This document shows, piece after piece, positions 10,361-24,413 of a DNA stretch of 64,000 bases (the stretch's first letter is position 1; each line of letters begins with the position of its first letter). Made by a program: the position numbers and the translations under genes. Under the pieces are notes generated by a model. The model searched no databases, was not told the DNA's origin, and saw nothing but the letters and a program-made list of their open reading frames with translations. This DNA comes from Calliopsis andreniformis (Eukaryota > Arthropoda > Insecta > Hymenoptera > Andrenidae): the NCBI RefSeq assembly GCF_051401765.1, contig NC_135067.1, forward strand, positions 20,889,501-20,953,500. The letters run 5' to 3'.

Positions 10361-11809
10361 TATTTGTATGTTCTATGATCTTCACTGTCCTTTAAGATAT
10401 CTTAACTTTATGACTTCTTCAGCATAAATGGTTATGATGCTCCTATTTCTTCTCGTGATCTTTTATTGATGCTGTATATGTCGATTGTATAGTGTACAGT
10501 TGAAGAAAAATGTCGTATTAGAAAAGGTATGTTCTGGTTCAGTAGTCTTTTTCAAGCGTAAGAGTTAGTCGTTTATAAAATTCCTATTCGATGGGCGTTT
10601 CTGTAGGAAATCGAGATGGAATTCACGTTATAAATTAAATTATGATTCTTGCCTTCCATTCCAAGACAGCTTTTCCTTCCCTTGGGTCGTTTGTACTTGT
10701 AAGGCACTGATGCTTCGTAATGAAGAATGATTGAAATCCCTCTTGAATACCGTGCCGTTTTACTTCCGTTTGATTCCACTCTTTTCTGATAATAAATTCT
10801 TGCCTCGCGAACTGTTTAATTATTTCTTGGTTCTTTAATACGCTCTCCATTTTCTGTTTAACTAGGATATTCACACAAGCCTGGAATTTTTTCTGGCTGA
10901 TAATAAGTAAACGTTACAGTATAATTATCTTGATATACCACAAAATGCACTCGTTAATGTCGTACACAAATAAAAGATATTCTGAATACATATCGTGGTT
11001 TTGCATATACATACTTTAATCCCCATAGGTCATTCATTAAAATCGAGATATGCAATTATGGAACGCTGTAATTGTACCGACATTAGTTCTGTATCATAAA
11101 TTAATGCTTGTCAGCGACACTCATAAAACGTATTGAATTACATGAAACGTATGGGATAGCTATTGATGATCTCGCGATTATTAAAATCGCTGACTATTAA
11201 TTAACGATCGTTGCGGACAGATTATTCTGCTATTCTGCTAATTATGGGTACCTATATTATGAAATCAATGGAAAGCGTTCGATTGCCCAACACGAATCGT
11301 TGAAATGATAAAAAATCATCTGGGAATATGCTCCGTTCTATTAAAATGTCGTGTTCAATATACATGTATTCCATCTCGTTCGTTTCACATATTTCTGCCT
11401 CGAAAACGCTTTTACTTTCTTTGACACGTCTCGAGTATTTTATACCGACACGAAATAAAGGAGAAATTCGGCAGACTTTTTTGCAGTAGACGAAACACGC
11501 AATCGTGGTGCGAGGCGTCGCGGCGTCTTGTCACTTTAGCGACGCCGTCGTCGCAACGAGCATCCGGTGCTTAAAACGGCGCGATTTACTCTTACGGTTC
11601 GTTACCCACGTTCCCGACGTGACTGTTTCTCGGTGAGAGACCGATTTCTCGATACATGGTTAACTAGAACCTGTCTTAACTTTGGTCCGTATAGTGATGA
11701 ATCAATTTCATTCAAATCATTCGCAAGTGTTAACCATATCATTTTTAGAGTACCAGTAAAGTAATTTTAGGGGTAAGAACCTTGGAATGCACGTTTTAAT
11801 ATTAACACT
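10361..11809. other. Non-coding sequence downstream of gene B
   Basis: The sequence is AT-rich with no supported ORF. A CpG-dense patch near 11510-11550 holds an 8-bp inverted repeat (GGCGTCGC at 11514 and GCGACGCC at 11539), which I regard as weak. Confidence 0.55.
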
Positions 11810-12020
11810 CTCAGCTTCTTCTCTTCTCAACTTCTATCCTCAGCCTCCTCTCTTTCTTCTCAGCTTCCTTTCTCCTCTCGCTTCTCTCTTTTCTGTGAGT
11901 GAAAAGGAGGGCGGATGCTGAAGAAAGAGGAGAGGAAATGCTGAGGAGAGAAAAGGGAGTATGCTGAGGAAACAGGAGAGAGGAAAGAGGATGCTGAGGA
12001 GATAGGGCAGAAGAGAGAAA
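11810..12020. repeat. Inverted polypyrimidine/polypurine minisatellite
   Basis: The left half (11810-11890) is pyrimidine-rich and carries CTCAGC at 11810, 11839 and 11859. The right half (about 11900-12020) is purine-rich and carries its complement GCTGA(A/G)G at 11917, 11940, 11963 and 11993. Spacing between copies is 20-30 bp. The halves are therefore an imperfect inverted repeat about a centre near 11895. A minus-strand ORF through it (11811-12095) is low-complexity and unlikely to be coding. Confidence 0.8.
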
Positions 12021-15000
12021 GACTTTCTTACATACTGTAGAATCTAGTCCTATACAGGTCTTATAGTCTTTGCAATTTGCGTCGCCAGCTTCCATTTATT
12101 CGCAAAGTGAAAGTTCTATCTATATCGACGGATTTGTCATTCACGAGCGTTTCTTCAGACTATACGACCACCGATATTTCTAGATTAATTCTACACGTTG
12201 TGCGCTGTTTAGTTAAGGTTGACTTCCGCTAGTTTAATACAATCCTTTTTTTGCGATTTTTATGTAGCTTGCAACACTCTATCGTCGAGCTACTTGAGGT
12301 GATGTTTGAGTTTTAAACGAGCCATGACGGCCATTGATGTTTCTCGCTTAATTGCAATGGTTTCGAGAGCAAAGAGAGATTGTGAAGACTAAAATATGTC
12401 TTCGTTGCCATTCGAACTGCTGTCGTAGGATCTTGTGCAACCTGTCGGCAATTTTCCGCACCGTGGCAGTAGAAATAAACGGAGAAACGGATGCCGTAAT
12501 CTTGCTCCGGCAAAAGCAGCGCAAGAGATGTCTGGCTGAGTTGTATTTCCGACCTTGTACTCTCGTTTCATCTAATCCTCTGAAATTTTAAGTCCCTTTC
12601 ATCTGCTAACGAGAATGCCATTTTATTTAATGGATGCTTCAACATATTTCTTGCGCAACTACATTGCTTTATCCACTGATATTATTTGAAACATTTTTTT
12701 AGGAACGAAACGACTGCCACGAAACTTGTACTATAAAAAGCTTGAGTAGAAGTAGAGATCGTAGATATACCTTTACGTTGAATTCGAGAGCAAGTATATT
12801 ACCCCTTTCACTATCTGCACTAATTTTCAACTTGTCAAAATGAGCTTCACGTGAAACACGTGTATAAGCCGAAACCTTAACTAAGTGCAAGGTGGTTAAC
12901 GCGGTGCAACTGTATTTGGTTTCTTGGTCTAATTAAGCATAGTGTTACGATGTTAAACACGTATCACATAGTTAATTAGTGCATCGGTAATCAACGCAAT
13001 TCCGCTCCTTTTCTTCGTTCGATCTTCGTTTTACACACTTCATTTCACGCTTGGTTCGACACGATGCGAGTATATAAGTTCCGCGTTTCACCCGGTGCCT
13101 CTTGCGACACCTTTAACCAGGGGGCGGAATTCTTGGAAACTACATCTTCTTTTGCGCAATATTTTACCCCTCTGGCGTGTTCCGCGTTTCTGCCATCTCC
13201 AAGAATGAATCGCCCTTTTCGTTGGAGAACAGCGCCGAAAATATGTCTGTTTTACCGCAGTCTACATCAAGACGCGAAAGCTCGAATGGCCATTCTGTTG
13301 CGCAAGGCAGGAACGATTACAATAGGCGTGGCAAAAATTGCCAGCCGATAAATTTTGCCGATCGTCCAAATTGTTACACGTTGAACAGCACTATGAAATT
13401 ACTATTGAGTTACCGTTCATCGATGCGATAATTTTACTGTTACTGCAGCGCCTCGTGACTATAATCAACTGTTCTTATAAGCAATTTATCGAAGCGTCGT
13501 TCAATAGTAATCAGCTGTTCGCAAAGCGGGCGCTAAAGAAAAAGGAGTTTCCTCTACAAGCGCTGCACAAGATACGCTGTATTTTTCGTGCCACTTGAAA
13601 TTCATTTCTCTTCTTTCTCTCCACCATTCCTGATGATACATAAATACCAGGTTCCTTCGGAATCCCTGCTGGCGAAGCTTCTTAAACGAGATCAACATTC
13701 TGACAGATTCTCGAATTAGCAAAGTTCCTTCAAACGAACGTCCCCGACGGTCAAGACGTTTACACAGCTGAGACAGTTCCAGAAAGTCAGCGCGTTTTGT
13801 CTTCCTTTCCTTTTTCTCGCGCCGGGACTATTTGTCGCAGGCGTTCAACTTCCACGCGGAAAGTGGCGCGACTTCCATCGCCTCTGTCTCGAATCGCGCA
13901 GGGGAAAGCCAGAAAAAAGAGAGAAGAAGCAATAAAAAGTGCAGAGGCGAAAGGTAAACGTTGATCGTTTCGGAATGAGAATCGCACATTTGATCGTGTA
14001 CCTCTTTCTCGGTTACACTCTTCCTCCTTCCTCGTCGCGAGTAACGATACACTCGGCGGAAGTGTGCCTTGAGCCCGCTGCACCATAAACGAGTTTGTTT
14101 ACATAACCATAATAGAGCAATTATTACAGGAGCAGGATTTCATTGCACTCAGTTCAATTTTCCTTTCTCCTTTCTGTCATCATAACATCCAGCCTCATTT
14201 CTCTCTCATGTTTTCTGCCCGCCTTGCTTCTTCTTCTCCTCGGTTCGTAGAACGATATTTCGGTTTTGCTGCACTCCTCGCTGCAGTTCAATATTTTTAC
14301 GGGCACAGAGGTCCGCCCACGCCGGAAGATATGCAATTTCTCCTAAAATGATTCTGTTAGCGGACGTCTGGTAATAGTGACGAGTCGACATCGGCTCTCC
14401 TTCATCGCCTCTGCTGGTCCCTAGTTCCGTCTGTTATCTATGTATATAGGATCTACGAGCTTCAGGTTTAGCATGGACGTAAATCATATATTAAGCCTGG
14501 TTCATACCAAGGTTCGTGTTAACGGACGCGTAATGTCCGATCGCCCCGATTTCACGAGGCCGCGGTACAGCTGCTGCACTGCCTGCTGATATCTCCAGAC
14601 GGTGTTCTCGGAGATCGATAATGAAATAGGGATTTAGGGTGGTGTAGTGGTGTATTTTAAGCTGTAAGTACTATTCAAGTTTGTATAGTCTGTGAGTGGA
14701 ACCGCTATATGTTTTTGAAACAGCTGTAGTCGACAGTTACTTTGTGGGAGGCAAGAGTATTGCCATATCTTTGGTTATATAGTATGCAATTAGAGTGTCA
14801 CTACCGTTCTCGTAGAATAATATTCACCTTTCATAAAAATTATATTTATCCTTTCTTGAAGAACGCCTGGGGTTACGTAAAAGTTTTCTTATCCCCAACT
14901 TAAAACGTAGAATCCCATACCCATATCTATAATGCAGCATCGATAACTAATAAAATTTTGCGGTAGCGTAAGGATATTACGATTTCGTGGTATTAGAGAA

Positions 15001-16037
15001 GTTTCAAGTAAAGCCACGATTTGTGTGGATTCACTTTGCTTTTAACGCCCGTAATAGGGGTGCAGGCAATTTGTCTCTGAATGGAATTAACGGCGTTAGA
15101 AACGTTAATAATACGCGTGATTCTGAGTCGCTAATTAAAAGATTTACGCGATAATACAACGACCGCTAAGAGCCAGCGTTTTGTAGAATACTTAGCTTTC
15201 CAAATGCGATTCGCTTATTACAGTTGCAGTTAATGCATTCTGTGGATAAAAGGTGCAGGTTATAATTTAACGGCGGAAAGAACAAGTTTTAATAGAAGAA
15301 TGAGGAAGATCGTGGATAAATCTTTTCGGAACACGATTATGACTGCACTTTGTGATAATACGCAATGTAATGCAGTGAACACATTAAGATCATCGTAGTA
15401 TGTCGTTTCATTCGTAAAAATTGCTATTCGATGAACTTTCAGATTGGACTGTCATGAATATGACAACCTAGATAAGAGAAAGTTATATATTTTCTTTTGC
15501 AATTTATATACAAAATTCAATAGATCGTAGACTTTATGACTTGCATCAGTTGTACTTACATAAAATTCATAGGTGATAGTGTAGGCAGAGTTTAATGAAA
15601 CTTGGTGCGCATAATAACGTGATGTCTATCTATTGCTGTGTTTCATTTGAGTAATCTCTGTATCAATAGGAGGCCAGTATTTGATATCTGTGTACATTCT
15701 TGCAAAGTAGTTGCTCGGTGAATTGGAACGACTTTCTACTAATTGCTTCCGCAAATTGAACTTACGTCGGCTACACGTTATTATAGACATATACTTCATC
15801 CTCGGTAATAGAGCTGCTACTTCCGACTATTGCTCTAGGCTTTATCTGATCGGTTAAACTTGGCGTCTGCCATATGCAGATATCTCTATCCTGTGCTTGA
15901 ATCGCGAATCGCTAGCTATTACAACTGGCCCATTTATGAGCGAAACAATTGTAACATTTTTACGTAAAATTTAATTTTCCTCTTCAAAGAAAGGAATTCT
16001 TCGAGGCAAGAAATTTCTATTTGAACGTATGTTTTAT
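12021..16037. other. Non-coding sequence, no feature seen
   Basis: There are only short ORFs in scattered frames. A TATATAAG at 13071-13078 has no initiator about 31 bp downstream. I find no RNA gene or transposon ends. Confidence 0.5.
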
Positions 16038-16295
16038 TCATCCGCGATGGAAAGCATGTTGAAGAATTGAATTTTCCTTCAATTTAACAGGCAATTCTGT
16101 CTCCTTTTGTCTTTTCTTTTCATTCTCATTCGCTTCTCCTTTAGTATACCCACTTTTCCCTTCGCCATTAAAGCCTTTGCTTTTCTCTTGATTTCGAACG
16201 TAGCGGTTTCCATAATTTTTTTCTTTCAATGCTGTTCCATTTCCTGCTAAGGATTCCACCTTCGCCCACGATATAAAAAGGAAATTAATCAGCAT
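16038..16295 (-). CDS. Possible small secreted Lys/Glu-rich protein (low confidence)
   Basis: An ATG ORF of 85 codons reads on the minus strand from 16295. It starts MLINFLFISWAKVES, which could be a short signal peptide. The rest is rich in K, E, N and G with two tyrosines in GNRY and SGYT contexts. The strand is purine-rich, which produces K/E/G/N codons by chance, and I see no TATA or initiator upstream. No family is recognised. A chance ORF is the more likely explanation. Confidence 0.15.
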   Translation of the reverse strand: MLINFLFISWAKVESLAGNGTALKEKNYGNRYVRNQEKSKGFNGEGKSGYTKGEANENEKKRQKETELPVKLKENSILQHAFHRG

Positions 16296-16301
16296 TTGCA
16301 C

Positions 16302-19300
16302 AACACGGCTCCATTGTAACGACGAAAATATACGTGCCGGTTATTTAACTTCTTTCGAGAAAGTTTCCTTTCACGTTTCGTTCAGCAGAAAAAAGAATAT
16401 AGAAACCTCGTCGAAAATTATACCTCGGAATGTATGAACCGCCACCGTTAAGACAGTTTTATCGCAATTGTGGTGAGAATTTCAATTACTTATCGCGAGT
16501 GACGGTTCCTTTGAAGCGCGTACTATTCTTTAAGAGACCGATAATAGGATTTCCTCGGCTCTTTAATTTTTCGCAAGAGCGAAACTAAGTAAACGTCCCG
16601 CGCCTGGTAAGGCGATCGATGAGCTTGTGGCTGGGCCAATGACTTACGATTTGCACGAAAGCTTCCGAGATTTTTGCACACTTTTGTACAACGAAAAGCT
16701 TTCAGGTGGTTTGGAATAATACATGTGCAAAAGGCTGAGCTAGCGTCTATAGCAACCGGTCGGTGCCCTTAACTGCCGACTGATTGGAACTGAGTTCTTA
16801 TCTGATCAACGAACAGATCATTCTATTCAATTTTAATTTTTCTATTATGTGATCATATAGATACAATCAGGTACTATAAGATAAATTACCCTTTGTATAT
16901 TTACAATTGCAGCTAAACACATAGTGATATAAAAATGTGTTCTAAATTTCCTCTTGCATAATTAAAAATGAAGAAAATTGAAAAATATAGCAGTTTGTAT
17001 GCATCTGTAGATTATTTGTCGAATACAGGAGTAAACTGTGCAGATACATGTGCTCGTATCCACTCCTACAGTAACATTGATCCTGTATTAAGCAATAAAC
17101 ATATTACCACATTTTTGTAATTACGATTCTTACATGTTGTAACAGATGGGATTGTTTTATGAGGTTGAATAAATTTCACACGTTTCGTGAGAATTACATG
17201 ATACGATGAATCGTATTTCCGTGTACGATATCAATCAGATTTGATTAATTCAGCTATGTCTATTAGTACTACCAATGAGTATTTAATTCGAATCACGTTC
17301 GTCTTATTATCGTATATCGTTTTTAATGCAGCTTCATTTTTTATGAAAAAAAGAAAGTGTTTGTTTTATTATCTGCAGACGCTGTTCGAGAGGTAACATT
17401 CTCTTACATCTAGCTCCAGCGCCTTCGATTTTATCGATTTCGCTAGTTAAATGTTCTGGTTTTTCCACTTTTTACTACTGTACAAGTGTTTAGAGTTCGC
17501 GGTAATCATTTATAAGCTTCAAAAACTTTATTTTCCTGAGAGTAAACGAACGGATACAAGAAGTAATAGTAATACTTATCTATTGAGTATAGTAGTAGAA
17601 AGCAAATTCCAAATGCAGACACTTGTTATAGGTATGGAACCTTATTGTTTCAGCATATAACTTATATTATAGACTATTTGTGCTTATTCCCAGCATTCTC
17701 CTTTGTTTCTGTGTCGCCGAAACTATTTCAACTCCCGCGACCCTTCTAAAGGACTCCACTGGTCATCGATCGTCCAACCCTATGAACAATTGGCCAGCCT
17801 CAATTATCTGAACCAAATTTTCGCCATTTGTACCACGCGAAAATGATAAATTAATATGGAATACCTTACTGACAGGGACTCGTTTGCCCCAGTAACCAGA
17901 AAATTGGTGAGTGCATAATCATAGATTAAATGTATGCGTGTGAAGTAAGCTTCCAGTCGTTCAAAGTCTTCGAAATCGTATACTGTCTTCTTAAAAGCGT
18001 CGAAACCCCATTGCGATTCCCATAAACGAATAAAGGGGAAGGTTAAAGCGTGCACTGGTGTTATTGGATCGTGGCTCGACTTTCTTACGATCAGACTTTC
18101 TTTACGGATAGATTTCTTGGCTTAACATTCTTCAGGAACGTCGTGTCGGGGAGTTTGACTCTTGGTTGTTCACTTACTCGGAAAGGACCCTCCCATAAGT
18201 CACACATAACACACACGCGCTCGTATCCGTGTGATGAGACGCTGCTGACGCCGGTGTGCAGGACGTCGTCGCTAGGGGAAAGTTATTTGGCTCAGTCCGC
18301 AAACGCTGATAGAACTTCCACAAGAATTCTTGGTTCACCATAGGACAAGTACTTGGAAAATGTACGAGGTGGACTTTACGAGTGCGCAATCAGTAGAGAT
18401 ATCAATGCGAGAACAATTCAGAAATTAGATTTTTCTACACGCTGGCCGATATATGTCATATACTTTACAATCTTCTTTCAGTAAGATATGATCCCAACCA
18501 CTTACTGCCAGTTCTTAATTTTTAGACCCTCAAGTTCTGGTATAGCTATTAATATAGAATTCACGTAAAAGCTATTTTGCCATTTTTTGCGAACTTCCGC
18601 AAAGTCAATTTACATTCAGCGATATCGTTACAATTGGTTGTGCAATGGATGCATTGTTTTTTCATCGTGGTCCATGGAAAGGGAAAATAAATTGTGTATA
18701 CAATAATCCTTTCCTCCGCCAGGTGAACAAAAACTGAAAAGGTAACGAGTGCTGTTTCGTAAAGTGAAAATTATTTTTCTTTTCGGTCCCATAAATTGTT
18801 GGTTTTTACCATTGGCATGTTTATTGCAGTTTATTATAGCTACGAGAGGTTACGAGAGGCTACGAGAGTTGTTAGTAGTATCGTACTTGTATAAAATTAC
18901 AAACCTCGCTATTTATTTCGGTAAAAACATTTTCTTGAGGGTACGGTGGATAACACTGGTCTTTATTCTGCAACGAAACATAATGTCGTTATGACAATTG
19001 GTCACCGGAAGTTGAGTCGGACCGGCATTTGAGTCGAAGACAAATTTCCTCGGGGACCAGTTCACGAATCAACTTTTTAAACTCTCTGCTCTGGAGGTTC
19101 GTTAGCAGTAACTCGAGCACATCTGTACGCCACAGGCGCGAGAAGTTTTGAAAGGGTGGCGAGCCTTCGGAAATTACGGGCGACACGACCCTTTAGCGCG
19201 TATTCACAAGTTTTTCTCTGTTAGTTGTAATTCAGGACGAGGCGGCCGACTTGACTAAACCACTCGTTTGTATTAAGAAATTCCTAACCGACTGCTTAAC

Positions 19301-20570
19301 GTTCCACTAGTGGTTTTACGTCATTACGATATTGTATTGTACAGCGCATTTATCTTCCCCTTAAGCGGATGCAGTTGGCGCCAGTTTTAAAAAGCATTTT
19401 CTGCTTAATTAATTAATATTTAACTCACTTTACTTAAGAAACTTTTCAACTACCTTCTTCAATTAGGTATACTTTAAGCAAATATGCTATAGATATAACT
19501 TTGAACTGATTTTTATGGGCAATTTCGTTGCGATACAAGCACTTGATTATTCAGACTAATTAGGCGAGATAATTTGAATGGAATATCTCCTCTTACGATA
19601 ACCTTAATTGTATGCTTGGCATCTGATAATGACAGGGAATTGTGTGCTCACAACCTTGTCATTAATCGAACTATTAATTGAGATCATTCCACCATTACGT
19701 TTAGCACTGCTCGCTTCGGCCTCAGATAGACTGAATATATCAGAACATCATAGCTATGAATAGTAATTTACGAGCCATACCATTTGAATCACTTCAGACA
19801 ACTGTGGCGTCTGATTTATGCTTGATCGCGCGAAAGGAGAAAATATCAAGTTTTTTTCAGCCATGCTACGCTGTAATCGTTATCCATGTCTTTAAAGGGG
19901 CCATGAATCTCGAGTTCAACGGGATGCTGCATATTGTTTTATCACGCGCGCATCTTCGCGCGATATACACTGGACGAAGGCGGTAAAACTGTGGCCGGGG
20001 CATCGTGCCAGGGGTCGTTCTCTCGCGTCGATAAATCTGACCGAGCACACCGGCGTTTTAAACGCGATGTAAACCACCTGTAAAGTGCTCGCACGGCTAC
20101 CACGCCAACTTAACCCGACGCCCACGCGTCCGCCAGAAGGGCTGTTTCACTTTTGCGCAAACGAGACTCATTCGGTCTCAGGTCGCGTTCACGGTGCTCG
20201 AGGTAACTCGTCCGCTCGCGTTTCACTCTCCAACTGCTTCCAAACTTGTCTATCGATTACTTACACCCCTAAAGTTTATCAATTTTTCTGTTTATCAATC
20301 TTGGACGGGGATCTAAAGATACGATGATTCTAAAAACGAAAAAATACAACTTTATTTTTCGTTTATCTTGAAATAGAAAGAAATTTCAAGTTTTCTCTAG
20401 GTCTCCATACTCCTTCGCGCTCGTAGAATTCAAATCGCATAGATCTCGACAAGGTCGCAAACCACGATGTCAAGCTTTATGCCGGTCGTTTTACGAATCG
20501 TTTTCTGGGTATTCGGAAAGCTGCACAACCTTCTCCTCGTGGAATCCCCCTGGATGATGGCACGAGGGGG
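16302..20570. other. Non-coding sequence with one short tandem repeat
   Basis: Only weak ORFs occur. A 10-bp unit TACGAGAGGY is repeated three times at 18841-18870. A CpG-rich patch spans roughly 19930-20230. Confidence 0.5.
18841..18870. repeat. 10-bp tandem repeat, three copies
   Basis: The copies are TACGAGAGGT, TACGAGAGGC and TACGAGAGTT. The array is short and probably a slippage product. Confidence 0.8.
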
Positions 20571-20578
20571 TATATAAG
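20571..20578 (+). promoter_or_regulatory. Orphan TATA-box-like site
   Basis: TATATAAG sits in a G-rich context (GGGGG before, AGAGGG around its end), which is typical of strong insect TATA boxes. No TCAGT initiator lies about 31 bp downstream and no supported coding exon follows, so activity is doubtful. Confidence 0.25.
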
Positions 20579-20770
20579 AGGGATAATATCGTGTCTAGTG
20601 GGATTTGTTGGGGGTAAACAGAGTGCAGGGCCGCTGCAGGCTAACGTATCGCCACAAAATACCTTGCACATACATACATTTGCCCAGGCGGCGTTTCTTT
20701 CGTCTCTGCAATACCATTTCTGCGTGTTATATCGCTCACGTCCCGTTTCCTTTCGTGAGCTGCATCTGCC

Positions 20771-20778
20771 CTTTTATA
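20771..20778 (-). promoter_or_regulatory. Orphan TATA-box-like site, facing the one at 20571
   Basis: The minus strand reads CTATAAAAGGGC, a strong TATA match. A TCACGA about 22 nt on is a poor initiator. No supported exon follows on this strand. Confidence 0.22.
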
Positions 20779-23700
20779 GATTCGCCGGTGCCGCCCTTTA
20801 GCCCGGTAGTCGATAATCTTATCCTCTGTTCTCGGAAAATTACCTCTCGAGGCTGCGAGTTACGAGTTACAGCTTGTTCCCGGCGCATTGAAGGCGTACA
20901 CTGCTTGAAACATCGTCACTGTTGCGCGACACGAGGGAGATTAGAATACACGGGCCATTTAATTAAAATCATCCCGTCGCGTCCCCAGAGAAATCTTATT
21001 CGTGGAAAGGGCTATACTTCGCTAGTATATTAACTCCTGCACGCTGCTAGGATGCGTTTGTCGCCCACATGTTCGTTTCGATTATATTTATGTTGAAGGC
21101 GTTCCTCGCCAGCTCCTGGAGTTTGCACAATCTGAGGTCGTATCGAGGATAACGTAATACTGCATACCATGAAAACACACGGTTCAACAAAGTGAAACAG
21201 TTCGTTCGGAGCTTTTTAATTGCGCGATATGCTACAGACATACTCGCTCTAGGTCTCCTCTAGTACGAGTCACGGTATCTTGAAACCTTAGAAACCAATG
21301 AAACTTTACGACTTGTTACGAATTTCGCCGAGCGCGTAGCCGTATTGGGGATCCATTAAAAGTAAATTGAACTTATAACGTGTGCAATATTGGGAACTTA
21401 CTGGGTCAAGAATTAAAAGGCGTGAAATATCAATCATTAGTTTTATGTTAATTATATGTTTAGCACATGATTCGATATAAATAAGAATAGGGATGTGGGG
21501 CAAAAAGGATTGAAAAATATTGTTATTATTATGCAAACGATAAAGATCTTTGAATACTCGACGCTACGTTATGATTCGCCTGCCGCGATAACACGTTGAT
21601 TATATCCAGTCTTGAAAAACCCTCAATGTCGACCTTGGTATCCATAAGGGGACCAGGGCGGAGTAATAGTCGTATCCGGGGCCAAATAGATTTGGCACGC
21701 CGCTACGTTTCCCTCCCTCCGTCGTAAATTTCGTCCGATAATCTAGAAAGTTTTCGGGCGAACGGGTAACCGAGAGAGAGACTCATTGCGAATCCCGCGC
21801 TCGTCTAGGCAAATCGAAAAACGTGTATTGTGAACAGCGCAACTAGCCTCGGTGCGTCCGATGGTACAGAAAAAACGCGAAGTAAAATGATTCCCTCTAT
21901 AACAAAAAATATAGTATCGGGAGACGGATTCCGCGACGAAATCCTTTCGATAAACACGCTCTTCGTCCTCGATGAACCTATGTAAATTTACTATGACACT
22001 TTTTTCCCCTTCAGAAACTCATTAACAGGAGATTACCCGGAGTTAATTTTTCCTCGAGATTAAAATCATTTAGGGCAACGGAATATGTTTGCAGAAAAAG
22101 GACGGGCATCCGGGTTATTAAACCAGGATTATCGGGAGTTCGCTTTTCTTTTCCTCTAAAACAGCAGGAATTCACGTATCCCCCTATTCATTTGAAAGAT
22201 CCAACAAACGCGCGTTGAACCTCGCCTCTTTCGGAGCAAAGGATTCCGCGGTGCGCTGTTATTCCTTCAAAAAGTATCGGGCCGTTCTCCGTTGCCTGCC
22301 ATTCCCAGGATGCATCCGTTAAGACTGGGCCGCCTCTTCCGCTTCTCGCGCTTGCCACGAGCTGCTCGATACCCCCGTTGCACCGTTGGACCATCCATCT
22401 TTCGCCGAGCGACGTGCAGTCGGTTCCGGGTTGCTTCATCTTCTCCCTCATTCTTCCCCCGACGTTCATTCTCGACTCTATTCTCGGTGGCTCGACCTCG
22501 CCGCGCTTATCCCCGATTAATGCGATCGAAAGGGCGCAATCGCCGGATCGCTCGAGTATTAACGAGTCGGTGGAAACGCCGCTGGCTGGCCTCCTCGACC
22601 GTACGAAACATGGCCTCATTTAACTTTCACGTTTGCCGCGAAACTGCGCGAAAATCCCTCTGGTTACGTAACATCAAGCTGGTTATTCGGCGTTCGCTTT
22701 CCTCTGGCTTTCATATGGATGCTTCACTTGCGAAATTCTTACGCGTACAGGCTTTCCTTTTTGTACGATTAGGCGCGCACGTGGCAGAGAAGTTAGATTG
22801 AACACGGATCGGGGGAAAATTGTAGGCGTGAACGGGGAAGTTGGTGAATACGTTGACCACTGGGAGGCTGATGCAGAACTTTGCTAATCAACATGGTGCT
22901 GTTAATTACTGTTACGAATACTGGAGAAACATATTATTCTCGGTGACTAGTATAAGCAAGCGCATGGATCATTTCACGTTAATGTGTACCAGGGGTGTTG
23001 CTGGCTTGGTTATCAATCAGAAATTTTCTACAATTTCTGAAGATTATATTAAGCCGGATTTCGTGCAATATTTGGTACAAGGTGAGACACGTAGAATAGG
23101 ATTATAGTGACATGACTGAATTCTACGAGGAAGGTTGTGCGATAATACATTGAATGGAATTTCTACGATGGCTGCAGCAAAATAATATGTCGAAAATGTT
23201 TATCGTTAAAGGGCTAACGATCAACAGGGAAGAAAAAGGGCTCGCCATTATCGTTATACCACGATTCAATGTTGCACGGCGAATTCCAGAGATTCCACAA
23301 CTTCCATAGGGGGACGTTAATTCTTCTTACGACCTCCTCACCCTCGCCTTTGAATATAACTTATCCGTGATTACACCGTGCTTGAATTCGACGCAGCGGC
23401 AGCATGAATTATTAATGAAACGTGAAGGGGGAAAAAATGGCAAGATGCGGGGCGGAAATCGCGTAGATATATCAATCTCGGGCGATTGGAGAGGAAGGAT
23501 AGAGCAGTTTAAAGCAGAGCAGCCTCTCGGCGTTCTCGCAAATAAGTTAAGTCTAAAAATTCACCGGTTTAAATCATGCAGTCTGGAACAGTAATTTCTG
23601 TCATATTTTAATGTAGAACTCGAGATTATCGATTTGTTCCGCGGTGTAACTCGAAGCAACGAGTCGCGCTTCGAGGATTTCCTGTCGTACCGAGATCGAA

Positions 23701-24413
23701 CTCGAGGAATCTAGTTCGAAGGATATCAGTGCTGCGTCGTAGTCTTGGCCAAAAGATATTAATATGCTAAGTAACTGAGCGTCGGGTCCCCGGTGCAACG
23801 TGCTTTATCATCGGCAAAATCGATGCCAGCGTGCAATACGAGTACTTAATCGCGTCGAATCTCTATTGTAAACGGATGTTGGAAAATATTCGTTTATCTA
23901 TTATCAATTCTATTAAAATATCGTACGACTAAAACATTTCAAAGTATAAATTCCTTTCTATAATGAATTCCTATAAATATTGTCTAAGTTTCTGCTTGAC
24001 ACAACACGACGAACATAGTAAACGAGAAAGGGACTCACACATATCATTGGCCAAGGAAGAAGAGTAATGTCCGCTCAAGACAAGGGGACCGTCGTTTGTA
24101 ATAGTTTACCAAAATCTCCTCCGTTTCCTCGTTCTTTCCTCCTCCGTGTCTTCACGCACACCGACTCAAGTAGAACTTAGTCCCCCAACTTTTGTTGCGG
24201 TTTCCACGGAATTGCTTTATAATTCTTGATTTATGACTCCCCGTTGCCGACACTCCTCTCTCGCGATTTCCGTCTCCTCCGATTTCCTCCAATCTTTTTT
24301 GCTTTTCAGTCAGCCCGTTACACGATTCGCATTCGAAAATTACGTCCCCGTCCCTCGCCGCGTATTTCTTCTGGCGCGGAACGCCGCTTAACATTCGCTT
24401 AAATATCACTTAC
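20779..24413. other. Non-coding sequence with a CpG-dense, stop-poor patch
   Basis: From about 22190 to 22800 both strands are open (143 codons minus, 169 codons plus). Composition is Arg/Ser-rich with no recognisable domain, which fits a CpG-rich stretch poor in stop codons better than a gene. Confidence 0.45.

Noticed and set aside
14768..14790. Partial match to miR-9 (TCTTTGGTTAT then ATAG)
   Set aside because: The match breaks after 11 bases and no star arm or hairpin is found nearby. A match of this size is expected by chance.
22188..22801. Overlapping long ORFs on both strands (143 and 169 codons)
   Set aside because: They are Arg/Ser-rich with no domain, in CpG-dense DNA where stop codons are rare. 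Both cannot be coding and neither looks real.
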